64,000 nt of DNA from JAJPHW01 sp963771505. Its GTDB lineage: Bacteria > Acidobacteriota > Terriglobia > Terriglobales > Acidobacteriaceae. Position 1 is the first letter of the stretch, and each line of letters begins with the position of its first letter. Below the pieces are notes generated by a model. The model was not told the DNA's origin and made no database searches. It saw only the letters and a program-made list of their open reading frames with translations. This document shows positions 1-9,027 of the stretch, one piece after another. The position numbers and the translations under genes were made by a program. Location: positions 62,001-126,000 of the forward strand of contig CAVYTO010000002.1 in NCBI GenBank assembly GCA_963771505.1. The letters run 5' to 3'.

Positions 1-865
1 GGAGGATGTTTTTGGTCTCAAGGTCCTCAATTACGGCGCCCAGGTGGATATCCGGCCGGAACAGAAACATGTTGAGAACGTTGCTAACTGTTTGGTTGGC
101 TTGAAAAGGAGGAGTTTGCCCGACGGTATCCGTGATTGCCTGGGGTCCGAATCCGCCGAATTGCCCGGTGGTCGCAGTTCCAATCGTGTTGGTAATACCG
201 GTTGAGAAAAGATTGATGCCCTGCTGCTTGAGTGCGCTGCGGTCAACCTCGGCGAACTTTACCGCAAGCAAGACTTCTTGAGATCCCACCGGTCCGAACG
301 TCAGCACATTAACAATGTTCTTGGTGTACGCTTCGGCCACTTGTCCGGCCTTTTTAGCGACATCCTCGGTGGTCACGTGCCCAGCCAGCACGATTGCAGA
401 GCGCGATGCGCTCACGTTGATTTGCTCGTCCGGGAAAATTCGCTTTTCTTCTTCCGCGGCGGCGGTTATGTCCACATCGACGCGTAAATCGAAACTTTGC
501 GAACGCTCATGTTCGTCCCAGATCAGCAACGACACTTCACCCGGTGAGCGGCCATGTACCAGAATCTGCGTCGGGGTCACGACGATCGCATCGGCGACGG
601 CGGGGTCGGTCACAGAAATTCGCTTCAGGCGGTCGCTGGTGTTCACTAGCAGAGATTTGCCAACCATGACCCGCAGCGGGGCAGAGCCGGCATTGACGGG
701 ATTGGACTCCCCGCTCGCTCCGGACGAAACAGTCTGAGAAGGCGCGGGATTTGGTGATTGCTGAGCTGGGACTGCGGATGCAGCGACGAATAACATCGCC
801 AGCGTGGTGCCGCAAATGATCTTTGTCCTTATTGATTCCTCCCTACTTCGGGAGCGGATCGGCAT
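1..865 (-). CDS. cpaC: Tad pilus outer-membrane secretin CpaC/RcpA, N-terminal part (truncated by window edge)
   Basis: Secretin of the Tad/Flp pilus machine, forming the outer-membrane channel for the pilus. About 288 residues are visible; the C-terminal secretin core lies beyond the window. The start chosen is ATG at 865, because a GAGG ribosome site lies 8 bases upstream and the following residues make a signal peptide (basic start, then LAMLFVAASAVPAQQ). Next comes the pilus-assembly N-terminal domain (PLRVMVGKSLLVN, then VTDPAVADAIVVTPTQILV), then a BON-like segment (IVLAGHVTTEDVAKKAGQVAE) and the start of the secretin region (EVLLAVKFAEVDRSALKQQG). It follows cpaB by 27 bases on the same strand, the usual Tad order. 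ATG at 796 is a possible but less likely start. Confidence 0.88.
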   Translation of the reverse strand, partial: MPIRSRSREESIRTKIICGTTLAMLFVAASAVPAQQSPNPAPSQTVSSGASGESNPVNAGSAPLRVMVGKSLLVNTSDRLKRISVTDPAVADAIVVTPTQILVHGRSPGEVSLLIWDEHERSQSFDLRVDVDITAAAEEEKRIFPDEQINVSASRSAIVLAGHVTTEDVAKKAGQVAEAYTKNIVNVLTFGPVGSQEVLLAVKFAEVDRSALKQQGINLFSTGITNTIGTATTGQFGGFGPQAITDTVGQTPPFQANQTVSNVLNMFLFRPDIHLGAVIEDLETKNIL

Positions 866-892
866 CTTTTTTACCTCAGGCCTGGACTATAC

Positions 893-1720
893 CTAAAACT
901 TGGTCTCTTCTTTTTTCTCGCCGCGATAGACTTCAACCGTGTAAGCGGAAGGAGGGGCTGGCGGCGGAGCGGCTTTGGTCCTTATCTTCGCCGCGGTTGC
1001 ATGGGGAGCCGGCGCACCACCGGGGAACAACATCCCTGACCGCGTCGTTGCGATTTCATCCTGGCGGGTGTCCAGCGGATTACGCAAAGCTAGTTGAATG
1101 TGGCCTTCACTGACTGCCAACGTTAACTTTTGCGCGTCGTCGGGTGAAACCAGCAGCGTAACTACCGGTGACGACTGGGCTTCACCTGCAGCGTTGCGTT
1201 CCAGCTTTTGGCCGGTGGCGATCACGGCTACATTCGAAAGCACTGTGGTTGTCTGCTGCTCGTTGCTGCCCTGCGCGTTGCCGGTCAGCATGACGTCGAC
1301 GCGCGTTCCTGGAAGGACAAATCCTGAGACAGACGTCGTGTCGTTCACTCGCACGGAAACCGCACGCATCCCGGGAGGAATGAGCGCAGGCAGACCAGAG
1401 CCGGCATTCTCCCCGGCGAGCATCCCAGGAAGAATAAATTCGCCCTTGGAAATGGGCAAGATTACGCCGCGCCCGACAACCTTGGATTTTTGGGTCTGGG
1501 AATTGGGCGGTAGATCCCCCGACGGAAACCGCACCATCCTGATGTCCCGATCTTCTATCTTGGCGCCAACTTCGAGGTCATTTGCAGCCACAATCACTTC
1601 CGGACCGGCCGGCGACGACGCGGCAGTTCCAGTTTGTAATCTCCGATAAACCAAAAGGGCGACGAACGCCCCGAGAGCTAGCGCGATCGATCCAATCAGC
1701 AAAAGCCGGCTGCGATTCAT
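893..1720 (-). CDS. cpaB: Flp pilus assembly protein CpaB/RcpC
   Basis: Periplasmic Tad-pilus assembly protein of about 275 residues. It begins with an N-terminal membrane anchor (LLLIGSIALALGAFVALLVY), followed by a SAF domain (VIVAANDLEVGAKIEDRDIR and VGRGVILPISKGEFIL) and the RcpC/CpaB core (PPGMRAVSVRVNDTTSVSGF, LPGTRVDVMLTG, VTLLVSPDDAQKLTLA). The C-terminus is proline/alanine-rich. ATG 1720 was chosen over an upstream in-frame start because AGGAG stands 5 bases before it. It lies between flp and cpaC on the same strand, so the three are probably one operon. The CpaA/TadV prepilin peptidase that often sits here is not present in the visible part. Confidence 0.9.
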   Translation of the reverse strand: MNRSRLLLIGSIALALGAFVALLVYRRLQTGTAASSPAGPEVIVAANDLEVGAKIEDRDIRMVRFPSGDLPPNSQTQKSKVVGRGVILPISKGEFILPGMLAGENAGSGLPALIPPGMRAVSVRVNDTTSVSGFVLPGTRVDVMLTGNAQGSNEQQTTTVLSNVAVIATGQKLERNAAGEAQSSPVVTLLVSPDDAQKLTLAVSEGHIQLALRNPLDTRQDEIATTRSGMLFPGGAPAPHATAAKIRTKAAPPPAPPSAYTVEVYRGEKKEETKF

Positions 1721-1846
1721 CAACGCTCCTAGATAAATTCCCAAACGAACCCGCCGGCCATGAGCCATGGCGCGGCGCAACCAACCGGTTCAGATTCAAA
1801 CGAGTCCCAGCTAGCTACAAAACGCGTTGCCGTCGATTCGTTCCTG

Positions 1847-2011
1847 TTACTGAATGGAACTGGCGACTGACGAGAAAACGTTATTGGAATTCGTACCAAT
1901 CAGCCGGATGGTTCCGACAACAATGACAAGGATCACGGCGAGCATGACCGCATATTCTGCGATATCTTGACCCTGCTCGTCCCGCCACAACATGTGCAAT
2001 AAGTTTTTCAT
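1847..2011 (-). CDS. flp: Flp-family type IVb pilin (54 aa)
   Basis: Tiny structural pilin subunit of the Tad pilus. It has the Flp hallmarks: a short leader (MKNLLHMLWRDEQG), a Gly cleavage site, then QDIAEYAV with Glu and Tyr at mature positions 5 and 6, then one hydrophobic helix (AVMLAVILVIVVG) and a short polar tail ending SSVASSIQ. A strong GGAGG lies about 9 bases before ATG 2011. It is the first gene of the visible Tad group (flp, cpaB, cpaC), with about 126 bases before cpaB. The 195 bases upstream (2012-2206) hold no gene and presumably carry the promoter; I see no clear -35/-10 pair. Confidence 0.88.
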   Translation of the reverse strand: MKNLLHMLWRDEQGQDIAEYAVMLAVILVIVVGTIRLIGTNSNNVFSSVASSIQ

Positions 2012-2206
2012 CTTTCTTGTCCTCCAGGGAGACTCGGCAAAAACTAACGGACTGACCCAAATACGTTATTTTCTGCCCCACACCGTGAGAATCCGGAATG
2101 TTGTGACCGGTTCCCGATTTAGCAACATCATACCTTGCCGCGATGCCGATTGAGACAAATTTCTTGCACAGACTCCGGGAAGTCATAGAGTCAATCTTCC
2201 ATCTGG

Positions 2207-3706
2207 TCACTGCCGCGTGAGGATGACCGCTTTGGGGTCCGAATAGATCGCCCTCCAACCCGTGCTTCGCAGGGCGACGGTCAAGGGAGCGTCGGGAGGC
2301 AGTAACGCAGTGTGGATTTGCCAACGGGTCAGTTGGGCTTGCCAATCGCCCTCTAAGTTGAGAGTCGAACTTGAATTTTCCAGCAGTTCGTCGCCGTAAA
2401 GATCTGCCCTGCCATCAATAAACACAGGTTGGGTTCCAAAAATCGCCAGATGAGATAGCCGCCCCAGTCATAGGGATTCCATAGATTGCCGGAGGGGCGG
2501 TGTGCCAGCAGAAAAGAAGCTGCTGCAGCAGGGAAAGAGTCGCCGTTCCGAAGCGGCCTGGCTGTTGCCGCAGTTCGAGATGCGGACGGCGGCAAAAATC
2601 GCCAGTGCTAGAATCAGACCCCCGCACTCATATCCATGGAAAAGACCGTGGGCTTAGATGAAGGATGTTGCCCGCCTGAGCTCGCCGAGCACGCATCCGC
2701 AAACGCGCGCGAGAACTGGGAAGCGGTTATCAGAACGGAGAGAGGATGATAGCGAACCGACAGAAACGACGCCAAAGTTGCCGCAAGCAACAGCACTATT
2801 TCCGTTGGCCAGAGACGGTGGCGTGCTATCGCCACCAAAGCAGAACCCGCCAAAAGCAAAGTAAGATTGGCAACTGCTGCGCGAGATGGAAATCGGGAGA
2901 AGCCCATTCTTGAATCAAGCGCTGCATCGATGGAGAGGTCAATGTTGCAAACGGATAACGCGTACATTCGAAAGCCATAAGGGTTCGCGGGCACAGCGGC
3001 AAGGGATAAAGCAAACGCAATTCCCAACTTAGTCAACTTGGTCATTGCCGGCGACAAATCTTCGATGCCCAAACTCGTCGCAATAAAATGTCCGGTCAAA
3101 TAGCACAGAATCAGCGCGAATCCGGCGGCGAATCCAGCATGTAAATTTACCCAAAGCCAACATCAGCGGAACTAGCAGAAGCGCCAAATTCGGCTGGTGT
3201 TCCCACCGGTCTAGTATCCACAAACAAACGCTGGCCATCAGCAAGGAAATAACCTGCGGACGCGCACCAAGGGAAGGCATGGCGGCAGCCACGCCGACGA
3301 TCGTGAAAATTGCCCCGACGGATGGATTAGTGCGGCAACGTAAAAACACGAGTATGAAAGCGGCAGTCGCGATGAGAGAAAAACCAACGATTAGCCCGCT
3401 CCAATGCAAGAGCGAATAAATCCGCCACATCAAAACATCCGCCAACCATTCATGGTTGATCCACGGCTGGCCAAACCGCGTGAACGAGAAAGGGTCAGTT
3501 CGGAAGATTGCGTGATTTTGCAGAACGAGTTGGCCGGTACGAAAATGCCACCACATGTCTGGGTCTGTGGCTGGCCGTGCGCCCATGGCAAGCGATGCCG
3601 AAGAAAGCACAATCAGCGAAAACAGTCGGCGCTTATAGGCTTGTCGGCCATTTAACCATGGATGATAACCTGTGCCGTGCGGTAAATATAACTTTCGTAC
3701 CAACAC
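2207..3706 (-). pseudogene. Frameshifted polytopic membrane glycosyltransferase-like protein (GT39/ArnT-like style)
   Basis: One protein can be read only by changing frame at least three times. The first block (3706 to about 3155) carries hydrophobic helices and the conserved-looking DPDMWWHFRTGQL and GQPWINHEWLADVL. A one-base excess near 3150-3157 then moves the frame to WVNLHAGFAAGF and on to FLSVRYHPL (to about 2640). A third frame gives NPYDWGGYLIWRF (about 2440-2595). A fourth gives FIDGRADLYGDELL and the C-terminal AIYSDPKAVILTRQ, with its stop at 2207. WxNLHAG and NPYDWGGYL..FIDGRADLY are motifs I recognise from uncharacterised acidobacterial membrane proteins of about 500 residues. 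It diverges from another broken gene at 3718. Several separate indels within 1.5 kb argue for real decay rather than one sequencing error. Confidence 0.75.
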
Positions 3707-3717
3707 GTTGGGCGCCG

Positions 3718-4949
3718 ATGAGGACGCTTCTCCTCAAGACGGCGACCACGTTTTATCTGGCTTGCATGATTGGATGCACATCTTGGATTTTCGTGGGAGT
3801 TGCGCAGGCCGTTCCACGGGCTGCGGCGATTTTGCCGCTTTCTACACCGCAGGCAAGATCGTCCGGACGGAAAGGGCGACAGCTGTACGACTATGCACAA
3901 ACAATGGCTTGTGCAGAGGGCTTCGACGCCGGGTCGGTAGTTGCAATTCGGCAGGGGCCGTTGCCGTATAACCATCCGCCATTTCGAGTCTGCTATTGTT
4001 GCCTTTAGCCAAGCTCGCGTACTTGAATGCTTACCCGTTGGCGGCGGCAGCATGATGCTGGCCAGTGTCTTCTGCTGATAGCAATTCCGATTTTCGTGCG
4101 TCCCGCATTCTCAACGGGTCGCAAGGTTCTGGCCTGGTGCTTTGGAAGGCTTATTGTGTCTGGGGTTGTTTCCGGTTGGCAGCGCGCTGCTTAATGGGCA
4201 GGACTCGATCCTGCTGCTTTTCCTGCTATTTTTGGCGATCTCCAGTTTGCTTCGAGGTTCGCGATGACATCGGCTGGGCGCTGCTCTGGCGCTTGGTCTT
4301 TTCAAGTTCCATTTGATGTGGCTGTTCTTGGTTACCTTTCCCCTTTGGAAGCGGAAAATCATGAGCAGCCTTTGGTGTTAGTGGCAGTGTTTCTCGCTGC
4401 TGTTGAGGTATGGGCTCGTGGAGTGAAAGTGATTTGCTCTACCCGCGGTACATATGGGACTAGACCACAGCGGGAGCGAGATTAATCACTCTGGAACGGC
4501 GGCTTCTCGAATGTCGCAAACCTACGGGGGCTGATTGGCACATTGTTATCTGAGGGCGAGTCTCGGCTTTTCCGTTACCTTTTGGCTACAGGGTCCGCGC
4601 TAGTCCTACTTGCCGCATTAGCCGTGTGGCTCAAAATCCGTTCGTGCTCCCTTCCAGGTCGCTTGCAGTTGCCGTTTCGCTGATTGCAACGGTTCTCGTC
4701 AGCTATCACACTTTTGTTTATGACTGGAGCATTCTGTATCTGGCCGTTCTCTTAATCGCCGATCAATTGTTTCGCATGACCGCTTCATGGAAAAAGTTCG
4801 AATGCCGGTTTGATGTGCGTCGGTTTCCTGCTCTTCAGTCCTTTGTATATGGTTTTAATTTTTTCATCCCAGAAAATGGAATACATGGTGGCGCTGTTGG
4901 TTGTCCTGTTTTGTTTGCTGCTAAGCGGAATCGCGCTCTCCGGTTCTAA
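3718..4949 (+). pseudogene. Heavily decayed GT87-like (DUF2029) membrane mannosyltransferase
   Basis: Remnant of a polytopic GT87-type glycosyltransferase. ATG 3718 begins MRTLLLKTATTFYLACMIG. Pieces of the family then appear in alternating frames: GCGDFAAFYTAGKIVRT (about 3830-3875), GRQLYDYAQ (about 3880-3905), GPLPYNHPPF (about 3955-3985), PLAKLAYLNAY (about 4005-4040), VGSALLNGQDSILLLFLLFL (about 4175-4240), ALGLFKFHLMWLFL (about 4290-4330) and LVSYHTFVYDWSILYLAVLL (about 4695-4760). At least five frame changes and several stops are needed, so it cannot make the protein. The next-but-one gene (5931) encodes an intact relative. Exact boundaries are approximate. Confidence 0.7.
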
Positions 4950-5002
4950 TTGGTCGCGGCCTCGAGTGAGTTAGACGGGTAGGTCTCAAATCCGCAGATT
5001 TT

Positions 5003-5873
5003 CTAAGACCGCTGTTCTTCCTTTTCTCGAAGCAGCACGACAACCAACATAGGAATGTAAAAGAAGACGACCGCCCATCGGCCGACTTCCATAAAAGATT
5101 TGGGAACGTAATGCCAGCGCCACAGGGCCGGAAACCAGCTTAAAAACACAGTCCACGCCAATTCACGGCGGGATTTCGGAATGAGCCAGAGAATAAAGGC
5201 ATCGTAGAACCAGCGTTGCGGCATGGCAGCCATGATTAGAAGAAGACGCACATCGCGATCGCGAAAACGCGGAAGCGCCAGAAGAAGCATACGCCTGGAA
5301 GGACGAGAAGCGGATAGAAATGCTGATAACCGCCTATGCTGCGGAACCACGCCAGGGGCCAGGTGGGAAAAGGACGAAGCTCGCTACCAATGTAGCTACA
5401 GTGATCGACACAGCGAGCCGGTTGGTGCATCTGACAAATATCGGGATTCCTAGTTGGGGTTTGGCCAGGCCCACCCATTGCAGATGCGGATAAAACGCCG
5501 CAGCCATGATGAGCGGTGGCCACTGTGCGCACATGAGTCCCGCCCAGAACGGATAGGCAAGGAAGACCCACAAACGACGATAGCCGTTCCGAGTGAGTCC
5601 GAAAGCAAGTACCGCCGAACTTAATCCGTAGAAGATTCCGCCCGCCGCCGGGCCCGGCAGCCATGCAAGGGGAAAGCCAACCAAAGCCGCAATGAGCGGG
5701 TACAGCTGCAAAACATGTTGATACGGGTTTCGTCCTACGACCAAGTCCCGGGCGGCCCAAATTGCCCAGTTGAAATCCCCCGCGCCCTGGTTGAAGCGCT
5801 TCAGGAAACTCCAACAAAGAATGCCGGCAGTCAATCCGATCGCAATAGAAATGGAAACCCGTAGACGCGGCAT
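5003..5873 (-). pseudogene. Frameshifted GT87-like membrane glycosyltransferase
   Basis: Third broken gene of the cluster. The N-terminal frame (5873 to about 5375) reads as a clean polytopic protein, with DFNWAIWAARDLVVGRNPY, YPLIAALVGFPLAWLPGPAA, YPFWAGLMCAQWPPLI and LAKPQLGIPIFV. The frame then shifts to PTWPLAWFRSIGGYQHFYPL (about 5310-5370). It shifts again to a C-terminal frame with LLLALPRFRDRDVRLL, MAAMPQRWFYDAFILWLIP and VVFFYIPMLVVVLLREKEEQ, stopping at 5003. The domain order matches GT87/DUF2029 proteins (early Asp, NPY, late RWFYD). Two frameshifts are the minimum, and each partial frame retains good hydrophobic-helix character, so decay may be more recent than in the gene at 3718. 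Confidence 0.75.
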
Positions 5874-5930
5874 AGCTCGCTGGATAAGTTAACATGGCAG
5901 TGCCTTTGCGGAAGCTCGAATCGCCCCCAA

Positions 5931-7226
5931 TTGAACACTCCTAAGAAAGCGATGTTGCTAATGACGGCGACGTGCTTCGCCGTAGCCGCTTGGTTTTTCG
6001 TCGATCGCATTTTGGTCGCGTACGAGGTTCGTGACGCCGCTGCGCACGACCGTCCTCGCGGAAATCTTTCCGATCTGTATCCCCGCTGGTTGGGTTCAAG
6101 AGAGTTGCTGCTGCATGGGCGCGACCCCTACAGCGCCGAAATCACTCGGGAGATCCAGCAGGGGTTTTACGGTCGCGAACTCGATTCTCGGCGGCCGGAT
6201 GATCCCCAGGATCAGGCGGCATTCGCGTACCCCCTCTACGTCGCTTTCCTGCTTGCTCCGTCCGTGAAGCTAGGTTTCCCACTCGTGCAGGCGATCTTTG
6301 TCAGATTCCTTTGGTTCGTCTGTGCGTTGAGTGTGATTCTGTGGCTCAGGGTGCTGAGGTGGAAACCGTCGATTTTGACGGTCTCGATCTTAATCATTCT
6401 GACACTCGGGGCTCTTCCGGTCATTCAGGCGATCAAGCTTCAGCAACTGACCCTGATTGTCGCTGGCCTGTTGTCCGCGACATTCGCGGCCCTGGCCGCA
6501 GGCTATCTGGCTTTGGCGGGCCTGCTGCTAGCCCTGGCGACCATCAAACCCCAATTAGCGCTCTTGCCGTGTTTGTGGCTGTTGGCGTGGTCGCTTTCGC
6601 GCTGGCGGGAACGGAAGCGGTTCATAATCTCTTTCGCAGCGTCCCTGCTTGCGCTGTTACTTGGCGCGGAGATGGAACTTCCCGGCTGGATCGGGCGGTT
6701 CTTAACGGCCATCCACGAATACCATGCTTACACCCGCAGCTTGTCGCTGCTCCAGGTTCTATCGACTCCGATAGCGGGGCACGGATTGGCAATCGTACTC
6801 GTGGTTCTGAGCGCGTGGTTATGCTGGCCATGCCGTAGCGAGTCCGCCGGTTCGCTCAGGTTCGCCCAGTCAACGAGCCTGATATTGGCGCTTGTTGTAC
6901 TCACTGTGCCTATGTTTGCTTTGTACAACCAAGTATTGCTCCTGCCTGCGTTGCTCGCCATCGTCCACATGTGGCCGGATATCATGCAGGACCGCGCCAG
7001 CCGCTTACCAGTTTTGATTTTGGCCGCCCTGCTGCTTTGGCCATGGTTTGCCAGTCTTGTCCTTGATTTTGCGTGGCTCATTCTCCCGGCGCACACGGTC
7101 CAGGACCACTGGAAACTGCCGTTTTTCGCAACCTTTGCGCTGCCTCCGGTTGTCTTTGCTATACAGGCCCTCATTGTTGCTCGCGGCAACAGGCTTGAAA
7201 GCGCCGAAGCGGCGGCCAAAACTTAG
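5931..7226 (+). CDS. GT87-like (DUF2029) polytopic membrane glycosyltransferase
   Basis: Intact membrane protein of about 431 residues with roughly ten hydrophobic helices. A periplasmic loop after helix 1 carries the GT87-like DLYPRWLGSRELLLHGRDPYS, resembling the family's early acidic motif and RNPY-like element. IKPQLALLPCLWLL in the middle matches the conserved KPQ segment. Members transfer polyprenyl-phosphate-linked sugars on the outer face of the inner membrane; the substrate here is unknown. The start is uncertain: TTG 5931 gives the longest form, and ATG 5952 directly before the first helix is an alternative. Its neighbours upstream are three broken relatives, so this is the only working copy of the cluster. 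Confidence 0.75.
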   Translation: MNTPKKAMLLMTATCFAVAAWFFVDRILVAYEVRDAAAHDRPRGNLSDLYPRWLGSRELLLHGRDPYSAEITREIQQGFYGRELDSRRPDDPQDQAAFAYPLYVAFLLAPSVKLGFPLVQAIFVRFLWFVCALSVILWLRVLRWKPSILTVSILIILTLGALPVIQAIKLQQLTLIVAGLLSATFAALAAGYLALAGLLLALATIKPQLALLPCLWLLAWSLSRWRERKRFIISFAASLLALLLGAEMELPGWIGRFLTAIHEYHAYTRSLSLLQVLSTPIAGHGLAIVLVVLSAWLCWPCRSESAGSLRFAQSTSLILALVVLTVPMFALYNQVLLLPALLAIVHMWPDIMQDRASRLPVLILAALLLWPWFASLVLDFAWLILPAHTVQDHWKLPFFATFALPPVVFAIQALIVARGNRLESAEAAAKT

Positions 7227-7288
7227 ACCCCTCCCCCTTCACGGCATCGCCAAGACCTGTCATTATTCTGTAGAAGTTTTTGCGCCGC

Positions 7289-8977
7289 ATGAGCACTCAA
7301 TCCATCACGAATCCCGGCCGTCCCAGCGCATCTGGGATATTCCCCGTTTTGATCGTCGTGCAGGGCGACGACCAGCGCACCATGACGCTGGACCACAGCC
7401 CGTTCACCGTGGGGCGCAAGATTGACAAAGACTTGGTCATTGCCGACCCGCGGGTGTCGCGGGACCACGCGCTCATCCAGGCAGAGAACGGGCAGTTCAC
7501 GGTGGTCGACCAAGGCAGCAAGCACGGCACTTTTGTGAACGGAGAGCGCGTCGAGAAGCGGTTGCTGGAACGCAACGACCGGCTTGAATTTGGTGTCCGC
7601 GATGTGTCGTACGTCATCTTCAACCCGCAGCGCTCGTCTTCGAACACGGCCCGCGAGTTTCTCAGCCAGATTTCTGACATTCATATTTCGGATTCGACCA
7701 CCGATCTCGAGAAGCTAACACTCTTCATGGAAGCGGCACGCAAGCTCAACACGGTTGGCGTGCTCGACGAGATTTTGATGACGTTGCTGGACGTCACACT
7801 GAAGCTGACCAAGGCGGAACGCGCCTACGTCTTCATGAAGAATGAAGAAGGCGTGTTGCGGTTGGCTGCCGGACGAAATTCAAAAGAAGAGCCGCTGCTG
7901 GACGATTCCACGATTTCCCATTCGATTCTCGATGACGCGTTGAAATCGAATTCGGAATTCATTCTTACCGACACCAGCAGCTCGCTCGACGTATCCGGAC
8001 GCCAGAGCATTGTGGCATTTGATTTACGTACGGTGATTTGCGTGCCTTTGCGCAAGCCGCAGGTGCAGACCACGCGCGACGCCGATCCTGCACGGCCAGC
8101 CTCGAGCGCCCCCGAGGCCATGGGCGCGCTTTATGTCGATTCACGATTCGCGTCGCGGGACATTTCCGCAGTCAGCACGAACATCCTGCATGCGATCGCG
8201 ACAGAAGCGGCTTCATTGATTGAAAACGCCCGCCTGGTGCAAGCCGAGGATGCGGCACGCCGCTATCAGCAGGAATTGTCTATTGCCGCCACCATTCAAC
8301 AACGGCTCATGGCGGTCACGATTCCCGAAGTGCCGTTCGCCAAACTTCGCGGCAAGAACCTCTCTTGCAAAGAAATTGGTGGAGATTTCTTCGACGCCGT
8401 GAACACTCCGCAGGGTCTGGCGATCGTAGTTGCTGACGTTAGCGGAAAGGGAGTGTCAGCGGCGCTGTTGGCATCGACTCTGCAAGGGATGATTTATTCG
8501 CAATTAACGGCTGGCATGGGGCTGCCAGAAATCGTGACCGCGGTAAATCACTTCTTTACACACAAGCATATCGGCGAAAAATACGCGACGCTTGTTCTCG
8601 CGCGTATCCGACGGGACGGGGAACTGGAGTATGTCAACTGCGGGCATGTTCAGCCCCTGCTCGTCTGCAATGGAGAAGTGATTCGGCCATCCCACGGCAA
8701 TGTTCCGGTCGGACTTCTGCCCAATGCGACATACGAAAGCGACCGCTGCAACTTTCATCCTGGCGACCGCTTGATTCTTGTGACCGACGGCGTGACCGAA
8801 GCTGAAAATGCGCAAGGCGATTTCTTCGACAATGAGCGCCTGGAAGCGGCATCCAAACTCGGCAGTATGGACGATGTTTTCGCGGCGGTATCGAGCTTCT
8901 GCGCTGGAACCCCGTTAAATGACGATTGCACGGTGGTTGAAATGGAATTCACCGGTGGGGATTCTGCCGCAGGGTAG
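7289..8977 (+). CDS. FHA-GAF-PP2C (SpoIIE/RsbU-type) signalling phosphatase
   Basis: Cytoplasmic signalling protein of about 562 residues with three domains. An FHA domain (about 20-110; PFTVGRKIDKDLVI, RVSRDHALI, GSKHGTFVNG) binds phosphothreonine peptides. A GAF domain lies at about 150-320 (LDEILMTLLDVTLKLTKAER through GALYVDSRF). A short helical linker (QQELSIAATIQQRLM) leads to a PP2C/SpoIIE phosphatase (about 345-555) with metal-binding residues in EIGGDFFDA, VADVSGKGVSAALLAS, ILVTDGVTEAEN and NDDCTVVEM. Such proteins dephosphorylate anti-sigma-factor antagonists or Ser/Thr kinase substrates. ATG 7289 was chosen over an upstream TTG. A Ser/Thr kinase at 49075 in the same window could supply phosphorylated partners, though nothing links them directly. 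Confidence 0.9.
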   Translation: MSTQSITNPGRPSASGIFPVLIVVQGDDQRTMTLDHSPFTVGRKIDKDLVIADPRVSRDHALIQAENGQFTVVDQGSKHGTFVNGERVEKRLLERNDRLEFGVRDVSYVIFNPQRSSSNTAREFLSQISDIHISDSTTDLEKLTLFMEAARKLNTVGVLDEILMTLLDVTLKLTKAERAYVFMKNEEGVLRLAAGRNSKEEPLLDDSTISHSILDDALKSNSEFILTDTSSSLDVSGRQSIVAFDLRTVICVPLRKPQVQTTRDADPARPASSAPEAMGALYVDSRFASRDISAVSTNILHAIATEAASLIENARLVQAEDAARRYQQELSIAATIQQRLMAVTIPEVPFAKLRGKNLSCKEIGGDFFDAVNTPQGLAIVVADVSGKGVSAALLASTLQGMIYSQLTAGMGLPEIVTAVNHFFTHKHIGEKYATLVLARIRRDGELEYVNCGHVQPLLVCNGEVIRPSHGNVPVGLLPNATYESDRCNFHPGDRLILVTDGVTEAENAQGDFFDNERLEAASKLGSMDDVFAAVSSFCAGTPLNDDCTVVEMEFTGGDSAAG

Positions 8978-9027
8978 GCCTTCCAACGAGAACAAAGCTA
9001 CAAATTGCATGCGTAGTTCTGGCGGCT

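Noticed and set aside
1098..1649. A 183-codon open frame opposite cpaB
   Set aside because: Antisense to a clear CpaB; no recognisable features.
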